DNA from: Amanita rubescens | Taxonomy: Eukaryota; Basidiomycota; Agaricomycetes; Agaricales; Amanitaceae | Length of the DNA stretch: 38,472 bases | NCBI GenBank assembly: GCA_015039365.1 | Contig: WION01000507.1 | Span: forward strand, 1-38,472 | Direction of reading: 5' to 3' | Part shown: positions 1 through 9,414 of the stretch, piece by piece | Layout of the letters: the number at the start of each line of letters is the position of its first letter | Numbering within the stretch: position 1 is the stretch's first letter | The notes under the pieces: model-generated | Told to the model about the DNA's origin: nothing | Database searches by the model: none | The model's input: only the letters and a program-made list of their open reading frames with translations | Made by a program: the position numbers and the translations under genes

Positions 1-1375
1 TATATCCAAGAAGGGTAGCCTCTCCGCGCTAAACTTGAGCAAGAGCGTTGCAATTCGGTTTCGAGACGTGCTCGAGATCGATCGTACCAGGAGGTAAACC
101 TTTTTGGGTCTCTTCAAGTCCCAGTACCATTTCGGCCAATACGTAGCAGGCGCCGTTTTCCTGCTCTTTCCGCTTTTTTCCGTGCTTCAATCTAGTTGAG
201 ACAACCACGGATCTTGAACAATGTCAGATTCGGGACCCTTTCTAGTCTCGTCCATCACGCGAGTTGCAAGCTCCCTTGTATTTCGGTCGGTGCCCCAGGT
301 CTTTTGAACCAGACAATAGCACCATCACTAGGTCGAGTTGGACCCCATGATGAGAACACCTGCCAAGGAGGAGACGGGCGTGGACACTGGGAGAGGAAGG
401 AGGGGGAATGGTGCTGTAGACATTGTGAACCATGTGGACATCAGTGGCGCAATAGGTAAGAAGGGAGCAAAGAAGGTCAGGGAGGAGCATAAGCTCGCTT
501 AGCGTAATTTGAACGAGTTTATTGAGCACGCTCGCCTTCCAATTTGTGCAAGGGAGTCTCGCGACGTCTATGAGTGAGTTGGCGGGGGCAAGCAATTCCC
601 GTTCTATTCCCATCGTCATCGTGTTCGTTTTCGTTGCCGCGGACTGATAAGACACTCCTCCATTTCCACCACAACCCTCGTCACCGTTTCCGTATCTCCG
701 AGTCGTTCCCTCGCTCGCTCTTCATCCTCCCTTGCACGCGCGATGAGATCGACGATAACTTGACCTCTTCGACTCCCTGCGTCTTTTCCACTTGTTCCAC
801 GCGGGATGCCGGTGAGAGGATATTTCGCTCACAGCAACGTGGTGGAGAGACATGGTGTCCGTCCACGGCGGCAAGGGAGTATACATTTTCGACGCGGGCG
901 CGATCAAAAGAAAGTGTTGTGGCCTACAACGGGTCGGTCTGTGTCTGGGCCAAAGGGGATGAGATGGGCATTGGGCCGGCGGCTATGGCGATGGGTAAGT
1001 CTTTTGGCATTTCTACATCAAAAGCCTGAGACGCCGTCGTGGACGGGTTCGCTGAAACTGGCGACGCCATGTTTGTAGAAGAACTTTGTCTAGGAAAGGT
1101 ACCATTCGGATGGGTCTGGGCAGGAAGAAGGTATGCGAGGTCGAGTGCGAAGTTACGGTAGGGAGAAGTTGTAGCGAGACCGATGCGGTGGAAGTGTACT
1201 GGGAGAGAAAACGAGGTTGAAGGGAAAGACGGGGTTGCAAGATAATCGCGGGAGACGAGTCGGACGAACGCGGGTGGTGAGAAAAGCACGATGGCGGGAA
1301 AAAATATTGGCAGTCGCGGTCGTGGAAGGCGAGAGAAAAGCCGCACTGCTGAGGTGGAAGGGGGATCAAATGGTC
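1..1375 (-). pseudogene. Relic of mitochondrial DNA polymerase gamma (copy 1)
   Basis: Minus-strand decayed fragment of the mitochondrial replicative DNA polymerase (POLG/yeast Mip1). It is not the mitochondrial intermediate peptidase that is also called mip in mushrooms. Family-like pieces appear in order but in shifting frames: a motif like HLIPFGPDTDRPVVGHN (about 925-975), DRARVENVYSL, DTMSLHHVAV (exo II area, about 840-870), ANSL-DVARL, then the exo III motif YCATDVHMVHNVY (about 411-458), and near 187-220 DPWLSQLD, where the usual Trp codon is TGA. Left of this, pieces like WPKWYWDLK and RIATLLLKFSAERLPF run to the window edge, so the relic may continue outside. Frame breaks and stops rule out a functional product. 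The fragment covers the N-terminal and exonuclease parts; no polymerase palm motifs are seen. Compared with the second copy it lacks about 250 bp between 290 and 340. It lies head to head with the NLR gene at 1618. Confidence 0.8.
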
Positions 1376-1617
1376 AGAAGCAGAAGCATTATGTCGCTAG
1401 TTGTGAATGAACTAGAGCCGATGGAGGGCTACACTGTGGGCGGGTTCGGCATGACAATGCAGGGTACTAGTAGCATCGTACGTTAATATACTGTATGGAA
1501 ATGTGCTCGATTCATTTCGGGTTTTCTCACAACGAGCGTGACATCATGCGTTACAATCTCTCTTTCTTCTTGACAACCACATTAGTAAAGTGTGCTTTGC
1601 ACACACCCTCACTTCCC

Positions 1618-4600
1618 ATGGGCAACTGCATCTCATCCCGAAGCCGCAATACGGCAGATGATGAGTCCAGGGATGTCGATAGCAATAATATCCTTCCAGT
1701 TGCAGCCAGCTCTGGACCCACTGGTGCAGGTACCTTTGCTTCAGCTCAGAATGTCATAATTGCAAATAGCCAGTTGGTTGATGTCCGTGGGAATTACATC
1801 GTACGTGATGGCAACTATTGTATTGGTGTGAATATATCCATAGTCATGATAACCCCTAGCAAATCAACAATCCTTCAGTTTCTCCTGAAGTGATGGCACC
1901 TTTGCCTCCTATGAACCACTCTAGCATGATGTTTACAGGTCGTAGTGCACATCTACAGAGGTTAAAGGATCATTTTGTTTCCAATGGCATGGAGAAAAGG
2001 AAATCATTTCTTTTTCATGGTTTGGGAGGTATTGGCAAAACTCAGATTTGCCTCAAATTTATTGAAGAAAATGAAAGTTTGTGAGTGCTAAACTTCTGTG
2101 GCTATATAAATTAACTGAGTTACTGTAGATTTTCTGACATATTTTGGATTGATGCTTCTTCAGAAAGTGCCATTGATCTCAGACTCAGGCAGATTGCTCA
2201 AGCAAATAATGCCCCTCCTGAAGTTGTCTCCTCAGCTGCACATACTCTCAAATGGATTTCTAAAAAGTCAAATTGGTTGATGGTATATGATAATGCAGAT
2301 GGTGGATATGAAGTGGTTGAGAAATTTCTCCCACCTGGAAATGGAGGAAATATCTTGATAACAAGCAGGAATTTTGAAGTATGTAGGATCACAGAGGAAT
2401 CTATGGAAATTCTTGAAATGGAAGAAGAAGAGGCTCTATCATTGCTTTCCAAATCAGCTAGGCTAAATTACACATCTGAGGAGGTTCAAATTTTGGCCAA
2501 GCATCTTATCTCAAAGCTTGGTGCCATTCCTCTTGCAATTGACCAGGCTGGGGCATACATGATGGCCTGCAGATGTTCACTTGGAGATTACCTGGAAATA
2601 TATGCAAAACACCATGATCAACTAATGAATAATCCTTCTTTCAAAGGTGCATCTGGGTATGGATCATCTACATATGGAACTTGGGAGATTTCAATGAAAG
2701 AGATTGAGACACGGGTTTCAAAGGAATTAGATGTTCAGGAAGTTGTAGCAGCTAAGAGTGCTACTACCCTGTATAGAATAATTGCCTTCCTGCATTATGA
2801 AAATATACCCGAAGAATTGTTTAAAATTGCAGCAGAAAATTACAAAAAGAGGAACATTGATGAAGAACAGAAATTGGGTCTCCCATTGTCAGTATCAATG
2901 TTGGATCCTAACATGTTGTTTTTGGATAAGAAGGGAGAATGGGATATAATACAACTTCAACTAGGGATACAAGTGCTGCTATCATTTTCCCTGCTGAAGA
3001 AGAGTGGTAAAATGTACTCAGTACATCCATTAGTGAACTCTTGGAACAGAAGCAGAATTCCAGACAAAGAAAATAATAGGCAGATTTCAATGACAAGGGC
3101 CATGCTAGCATGTTCTGTAGAGCTGAACTACAGTGTTGACAACTATAAGTTGTGTGGTCTGCTTGTCCCACATATTAAAGCAAATTATGATCATGCAGTA
3201 GAGCTAAGTTTGAGCACTGTCTACTATGATGATGAATGTGTTAGATTTGCACTTGTATTTGATTGTATTGGAGGTTGGAATGAAAAAGAGAAGCTGGAGG
3301 TACAAGTTATGGAGGCAAGGAGAGAAAAGCTTGGATTACACCACCCAGACACTCTGAACAGCATGGGTAATCTAGCAGCCACATATGGGAAGCAGGGGAG
3401 GTGGGATGAAGCAGAAAAGCTGGAGGTACAAGTCATGGAGACAAAGAAAGAAAAGCTTGGTTCACACCACCCAGACACTCTGACAAGCATGGCTAATCTA
3501 GCAGCCACATACATGAACCAGGGGAGGTGGGATGAAGCAGAGAAGCTGGAGGTACAAGTCATGAAGGCAAGCAAAGAAAAGCTTGGTTCACACCACCCAG
3601 ACACTCTGAGAAGCATGGCTAATCTAGCAATCACATACCAGAACCAGGGGAGGTGGGATGAAGCAGAGAAGCTGGAGGTACAAGTTATGGAGGCAAGGAA
3701 AGAAAAGCTTGGATTACACCACCCAGACACTCTGACAAGCATGGGTAATCTAGCAGCCACATATGGGAATCAGGGGAGGTGGGATGAAGCAGAGAAGCTG
3801 GAGGTACAAGTCATGAAGGCAAGCAAAGAAAAGCTTGGTTCACACCACCCAGATACTCTGAACAGCATGGGTAATCTAGCAGCCACATATGGGAACCAGG
3901 GGAGGTGGGATGAAGCAGAAAAGCTGGAGGTACAAGTCATGAAGGCAAGGAAAGAAAAACTTGGTTCACACCACCCAGACACTCTGAACAGCATGGGTAA
4001 TCTGGCAGCCACATATGGGAAGCAGGGGAGGTGGGATGAAGCAGAAAAGCTGGAGGTACAAGTCATGGAGACGAAGAAAGAAAAGCTTGGTTCACACCAC
4101 CCAGACACTCTGACAAGCATGGCTAATCTAGCAGCCACATGCCACAACCAGGGGAGGTGGAATGAAGCAGAGAAGCTGGAGGTACAAGTCATGAAGGCAA
4201 GGAAAGAAAAGCTTGGTTCACACCACCCAAGCACTCTGAACAGCATGGGTAATCTAGCAGCCACATATGGGAAGCAGGGGAGGTGGGATGAAGCAGAAAA
4301 GCTGGAGGTACAAGTCATGGAGACAAAGAAAGAAAAGCTTGGTTCACACCACCCAGACACTCTGACAAGCATGGCTAATCTAGCAGCCACATACCAGAAC
4401 CAGGGGAGGTGTGATGAAGCAGAGAAGCTGAAGGTACAAGTCATGAAGGCAAGGAAAGAAAAGCTTGGTTCACGCCACCCAGACACTCTGAGAAGCATGG
4501 CTAATCTAGCAATCACATACCAGAACCAGGGGAGGTGGGATGAAGCAGAGAAGCTGGAGGTACAAGTTATGGAGGCAAGGAAAGAAAAGCTTGGATCACA

Positions 4601-5057
4601 CCCAGACACTCTGACAAGCATGACTAATCTAGCATCCACATACAGGAATCAGGGGAGGTGGGATGAAGCAGAGAAGCTGGAGGTACAAGTCATGAAGGCA
4701 AGCAAAGAAAAGCTTGGTTCACACCACCCAGATACTCTGAACAGCATTGCTAATCTAGCAGCCACATACAGAAAGCAGGGGAGGTGGGATGAAGCAGAGA
4801 AGCTGGAGGTACAAGTGATGGAGGCAAGGAAAGAAAAGCTTGGATCACATCACCCAAATACTCTGACAAGCATGGGTAATCTAGCAGTCACATACCAAAG
4901 TCAGGGGAGGTTGGATAAGGCTGATGTTTTACTTGCACAAGCCATTGTGTTAATGGAGGAAACTATGGGATCCCAACACCCAACCACAATTCACTTCAGG
5001 AAGCTCAGATTGAATCTGCTTGAAGCATCAACTTATGGTAAAAGGCAGCAGCAATGA
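1618..5057 (+). CDS. NB-ARC/TPR NLR-like (STAND) protein A, putatively myristoylated
   Basis: Three exons: 1618-1800, 1860-2080, 2129-5057, giving 1110 residues. The start was chosen because it gives MGNCISS, a consensus N-myristoylation signal (Gly2, Ser6) with Cys4 for palmitoylation, and because the second copy conserves it. Order: a 60-residue N-terminus ending in a beta-rich motif (GTFASAQNVIIANSQLVDV), NB-ARC with Walker A GLGGIGKT (115-122), FWIDAS, Walker B LMVYDNAD (about 185-192), NILITSRN, the GLPL-like LGAIPLAIDQAGA, and an MHD-like VHPLV (about 433). A TPR array of the TPR_10/12 (kinesin-light-chain-like) type occupies residues 522-1066. Fungal STAND proteins of this build are signal sensors in non-self recognition and programmed cell death; the ligand here is unknown. 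No large N-terminal effector domain is present, so the short N-terminus would have to act itself or recruit a partner. All motifs are intact. Confidence 0.9.
3288..4922 (+). repeat. 13-copy 126-bp tandem TPR repeat array in NLR A
   Basis: Thirteen 42-codon repeats, consensus around HPDTLTSMANLAATY-NQGRWDEAEKL. Repeat 11 has lost one codon (41 residues). The last repeat is followed by a degenerate capping repeat. Repeats 1-5 and 8-12 carry the same order of variant residues (GKQ/METKK/RSM-ITYQN/EARK/KAS-NS), with a two-repeat insert (6-7) resembling 1-2 and 8-9. This indicates block duplication within the array. Identity at the nucleotide level, including silent positions, is very high. Confidence 0.95.
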
Positions 5058-6364
5058 TACCAATCACTTTTGGTGTTTGAACAGCAGTTTGTCACAAGTT
5101 GTCTTGTAATATAATGTTTTTAAGTTTAGTAGTGAATATTATGCAATTAGAAGTTTTGGTGGTACTTCAGGGTAGGACAAGCACTTCGGAGACATTCAAG
5201 TTTGACATGACACTTGATAGTAATCTCAAAGTGTTGTAATTTAACAATAGTTACAAAGTCATTGTATACCATCTATGCCTTTAAAAACTTCTTCTCTTGT
5301 TAAGCTGTGGCAATGGTGGTCCCAATACAACCGGTTTTTCTTCAACAGCCTCTTGAGTGGATTTCTTTTCCCTGTCGTAGCAAGCTTAGTACATTGATTG
5401 CGCACTGCCTGTAATTCCTCGCCGACAAGGCTTTGGCAAGGTGCGGTCATCCTTACAACAATCCATCTGATCCGAATCGCAGATAGCCATGTTCGATCCT
5501 GGCATTCCTGTAAAATATTGTCAGGTAGCGGTACGTTCAGTTTCAACCTACTGAGTTACACCGTTGGGATGCTTGAAATCACATTCGCAACACCGAGAGA
5601 GTTACGATAGCAGTAAGACCAAGCACGTAAGACCAAGCACCGTATTTAGCTAGTATATTGCTTGACCATGGGTGCGAGTAGTGTAGTAGCGGCGATATGC
5701 GGGCGTGACGAACAGTGGCGCAATCTATACCTGGTCAGCTACCGAGCACATTCAACCCTCTTCTCTTACCCGCTGCTCGCCTTCAGCGCGTACAGGCAAT
5801 CTAAGCGACTCCAACCAGAAGAACGGCGCGAACAACCCGCCCCCCCACGTCGTCCTATTTTCTCTTCTGGCAGGTGCAAGCCTCGGCGCGACGTGGTGCT
5901 ACACGTTATCCGTCTTCGCTTTCTGAAAAGCTTGAGCCAAGTGGTTGAGCTCTTTAGACAGGCTTGGGAGACGGCGGTAGAGCTGGGGCGTCGTGTTCTG
6001 TCTGGTCTCATCTATCGCTTGGGCAACCATCGATGTTTTTGATACCAGAAGAATGGTAGGAGCCATGAGCAGAAAGGAGATCCAGAAGGATAAGTGAAGG
6101 GATGGACTCATCCAAGTGGCACACGTGGCCCACCTGAACATGCGCGTCGTGATCGCAGCGGTCAAGGGCTGGACGTTGTGCAGTGCTTTCTAATATATAC
6201 ATGAAAAAATAATCGCACGTTCGACCGACTGTGCGTGCTGCGTGGCGCGACGACGTGGCAGGGAAAAATCAAAGACAGCGTAACAACCAGCGGCAGTAAT
6301 CAACATAATCCATTACATATACGGCTAGGGATATGGAGGGAATCACATCCTCGTCTAAAGTAAT
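5058..6364. other. Intergenic region with no confident gene
   Basis: The first 130 bp match the sequence downstream of the second NLR (3' flank of the duplication). At 5258-5286 there is a short match to the 3' flank of the cyclin C gene (9354-9378). A 14-bp unit (gtaagaccaagcac) is tandemly doubled near 5612-5640. Small ORFs exist on both strands, including an antisense 95-codon ORF at 5259-5546 and a plus-strand ORF ending at 5926 with a hydrophobic C-terminus. None is recognisable as a known family. Confidence 0.5.
5899..6111 (-). CDS. Hypothetical small protein with N-terminal hydrophobic segment
   Basis: A 70-codon open frame beginning MSPSLHLSFWISFLL. The first 25 residues are hydrophobic enough for a signal anchor or membrane segment. 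The rest is polar and helix-prone, ending in QAFQKAKTDNV. I recognise no family. It could also be the last exon of a larger gene, since the frame stays open slightly upstream to 6165. Its 3' end overlaps that of a plus-strand ORF (5705-5926), so at most one of the two may be real. It sits between NLR A and the malate dehydrogenase gene and has no family support. Confidence 0.25.
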   Translation of the reverse strand: MSPSLHLSFWISFLLMAPTILLVSKTSMVAQAIDETRQNTTPQLYRRLPSLSKELNHLAQAFQKAKTDNV

Positions 6365-7588
6365 CTAAGCAACGAATTGCTTTCCTTTTTCAATATTCTT
6401 CCTCAATTCAGGCAAGCATGCCTCTAGTAACTTTTGCTCCTCTGGCGACAACTCGCCAATTGGGTAAATCTTTTCCACACCATTGGGCTGAAAATCACCA
6501 ATATCAGTCAACAATAACTGACGACGCAAAAATAATCAAAACGTACGCCAAGTTCTACGTTGGACGAGAAAAAGTCGATGCCTTGGTCAGCGAACAACGG
6601 GCTCTTGACAAATGTAGGCGCAATAACGCCCTTTTCGCCATTCAAACCCCTCAAGAGTGTATTGGTGAACTTGGCACCGGCGTAGGCCATAGAAAGGGTA
6701 GCGCTTCCTGCGCCATCCTTAGCCTTGACAACCTCGTCGCCACCGAACTGGATTCTGTGCACCAACTTGTCCAACGTCTCGCCGGTCACCTTCTTCCCAT
6801 GTAGCGTCTGGGAAAGCAGAGGGACAATTGTTGGGCCACTGTGGCCACCGACAACGGTCACCAGTGTCTCCGATGGGCTGACGCCAGCGATGCCAGAAAG
6901 GAACTTGGCAGCGCGGACGACATCAAGGGTGGTTACACCGAACACTCGAGCAGGGTTGAATACGCCTGCCTTTTCGAGGGTGCGAGCGACGATTGGAACG
7001 GTGGAGTTGACAGGGTTGGAGATGACGAGAATGTGGGCTTCTGGTGAGACGCGGGCAACGGCACTTGCGAGGTCTCGGACGATGGAGGCATTAGTCTGTC
7101 TGTAGATCAGTCATTGCTACTGCACGAGGTCGACACGACGTACGTTGAATAGATCATCACGAGTCATCTTGGTGGGGTTAAGTCATATTCAATGTCCACA
7201 GAAATGTAAAGTACTTACTCCTGGCTGTTAAAATTTAACGTGAATAAGGAATAGTGGTTCGCGGGAACGGACAGCTCACCTTCCGGGGCACGCCGGCGGG
7301 GATGACAACAACTTGAACATCTTCCAAAGCTTGGTCTAGCTGGTCAGCAGCGTAGCCCTTGACTTCCGAGGGTGTGTCGACGTGGCTAACATCCGCGGCG
7401 ACACCCGGAGCACCCTTGATATCGTAGAGACTCAAAGACGTAACCAAGGGGTCCGACTTGAGAAGTAGAGACAAAGGTTGGCCAATTCCTCCTCCAGCGC
7501 CGAGAACGGCGACGCGCGACTGGCGAGCGGCGGAGGAAGAGAAAAGGCGAGTGGAGGAGAGGGAACGAAGAGCAGAGCGGGACAACAT
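6365..7588 (-). CDS. MDH1: Malate dehydrogenase, mitochondrial
   Basis: NAD-dependent malate dehydrogenase of the citric acid cycle (malate + NAD+ to oxaloacetate + NADH), mitochondrial matrix. Five exons on the minus strand: 7588-7280, 7224-7219 (6 nt), 7167-7144 (24 nt), 7095-6547 and 6487-6365, giving 336 residues, normal for the family. The N-terminus [20 protein letters not shown] is a typical Arg/Ser-rich mitochondrial presequence. The Rossmann motif GAGGGIG lies at residues 30-36. The active-site loop VPRKPGMTRDD spans the microexon, the catalytic pair is in TTLDVVRA (Asp171, Arg174), and the catalytic His198 is in GGHSG. Family sequence fixes every splice junction. An upstream in-frame Met at 7720 was rejected because it would put 44 residues before the presequence and overlap the cyclin C start. 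Divergently transcribed from cyclin C across 75 bp. Confidence 0.95.
7219..7224 (-). other. 6-nt microexon (Pro-Gly) of malate dehydrogenase
   Basis: The minus strand reads acceptor TAACAG, exon CCAGGA, donor GTAAGT. The two encoded residues complete the invariant loop RKPGMTRDD of the active site. Without them the loop would lack Pro-Gly, so the microexon is needed for a functional enzyme. The next exon (7144-7167) is only 24 nt. Confidence 0.9.
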
Positions 7589-7663
7589 GGAGGAGTTCTC
7601 GAAATTTGTACCGGTTCCGCTTTTGTACGCCGAGTCCGTGAGAATAACAGCCTCGCTTGCATT
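7589..7663. promoter_or_regulatory. 75-bp gap between divergent MDH and cyclin C start codons
   Basis: The inferred start codons of malate dehydrogenase (minus) and cyclin C (plus) are only 75 bp apart. The gap must hold both 5' leaders and core promoters, unless transcripts start inside the opposing gene. I see no TATA box. Confidence 0.6.
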
Positions 7664-9280
7664 ATGGCTGCTGACTTTTGGGCAAGTTCTCACTAGTAAG
7701 TCTCCGTTGAAAGCGTACAAGGTTGCTGACGAACACTAGTAAGCGATGGATAGTAGACCGCGCGACTATTTCCCGTTCTCGCGCTCGGGATCGTCTCTAT
7801 GTTAATGATCCAGAATATTTCGATTTCATGGACATTTACTTTGCCAATGGTGACTGCTTTCGTCTTCCATGAACTCGCCTATTAACCCACCTACCGAGCA
7901 GCCATTATGAAATTAGGCAGAAAGATTGCCCTCCGCCAACGAGTCATTGCAACAGCCATCGTCTTTTTCAAGAGGTTCTATCTCAAGAATGCTTATTCAG
8001 AGACAGATCCTTTCCTCGTTATCGCCGCGTGTTGCTACGTCGCTACCAAAGCAGAAGAATGTCCAGTCTCCATCAAGGTGATCGCATCTGAGGCTAGAGC
8101 ACTGTTCAGTCGTACGTGTCACTTCTACTTTACTTCAAGTCCCGCTGCCGATGATGGTCCGTCAGAAGACAACTACAACGTCAAGTCTACCATATTCGAT
8201 CATACCAAGATAGCCGAAATGGAGTTTTACCTCGTGGACGACCTCGAATGCGATCTGACCGTATTTCATCCATACCGCACTCTGACGGCATTGTGCAAAC
8301 CGGATCCATCCTCTTCCTCAGGGGGAGCAGCCACGACAGGAAGTACAGGGGCAGATACCGAAACAGAAGAAGGTGAAGCGATAGAAGAAGATTCACTTGG
8401 CGTGGGTGTGAGCGCAGACGACGGTCCTCGGTATTGGGGAACCGGAGAAGGCCAACTCGAACTCCCAGAAGGCGGATTCCAACACGCATGGTAAGTCCGC
8501 TTTATTCCCCTTTGTTCGAATCTCACACTTATCCCAAGGTTCATCATCAACGATACATACCGATCCAACATATGCCTCCTCTACCCACCCCATCTCATTG
8601 CCGTCGCCGCAATCTACCTCACAGTCGTCTTTCACCCCCCTTCTCGACTCGAAATCACACCCCACCTGTCTTCGTCTTCCTCCCGCTCGTCTTCCTCCAC
8701 TACCACCTCTTCCTCCGTACCTCCCCCCTCCACGACATCAACAACGCGCCGCTCAACCCGACTCAACAACACCCCCTCCGCAATACCACTAACACCCTCC
8801 TCATCCAAACCCTCACCACCCGACACGATCCTCACCTTTCTAGCCAACATGAACGTCTCTCTCCCCCTCATCGCCACTATCATGCAAGAAATCATATCCC
8901 TCTGGAGCTTATGGGACCGATACAAAGAAGGCGCCGCTGACACCGGTACCAGCGAAGGCAGCTCGAGCGCATCGAGTCCTGCCAAATCTCACAGACTGGG
9001 AAAAGCGTCGACGGCGGCGTTGTCAGCTGCCTCGTCAGCATCGTCGATTATTATGCCTTCTTCTTCAATTGGCCCTTCCCAGGATGATGGCTATGATGAT
9101 GTTGAAGGACAAGGAAAAGGAAAAGGACGAGAAGGAGGAGAGGAGGGCGCGGGACAAGATACCATCGTCACGCCTGCTATGTTGTCGAGTTTACTTGTGA
9201 AGATGAGGGAAGCTTACGTGGCTTCGCTCGTACAGGCAGGTGTGTTGAGTGTGGATGGTTCGGGAACGATCAATATATGA
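7664..9280 (+). CDS. SSN8: Cyclin C (Mediator kinase-module cyclin, Ssn8/Srb11-like)
   Basis: Cyclin partner of Cdk8 in the Mediator kinase module, which controls RNA polymerase II transcription in the nucleus. Five exons: 7664-7695, 7740-7849, 7902-8111, 8166-8490, 8539-9280, giving 472 residues. The start [15 protein letters not shown] matches the conserved cyclin C N-terminus. The first cyclin fold contains [16 protein letters not shown] and [12 protein letters not shown], followed by [20 protein letters not shown]. The second fold starts at [19 protein letters not shown]. The protein is longer than the usual roughly 300 residues because of an acidic Ser/Gly/Thr-rich insert between the folds (about residues 155-220), a Ser/Pro/Thr-rich insert in fold two, and a low-complexity C-terminal stretch. 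It lies between the two copies of the NLR duplication; its 3' end abuts the second polymerase-gamma relic. Confidence 0.92.
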
Positions 9281-9414
9281 CGACGCAGGCTATATAGTAT
9301 TGAAGGGTTGTAATTTACGGACAATAATGAAGCAGGTGTAACTAAGATGCAACGTCATTGTATGCTATGCCTTTAAAATGTGCTTGGAAGTTTCCGAAAG
9401 GGAAGAAGGAGCGG

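Noticed and set aside
924..1346. 140-codon minus ORF in the first relic as a separate gene
   Set aside because: It covers Pol gamma-like sequence in the wrong frame in part and is better explained as a stop-free stretch of the relic.
3770..4639. Long antisense ORF (289 codons) and other antisense ORFs in both TPR arrays (3224-3760, 13275-13499, 13779-14003, 14283-14507)
   Set aside because: They are by-products of the 126-bp repeat: a repeat without a stop in the opposite frame is open throughout. Their regular 504-bp spacing only reflects the higher-order repeat.
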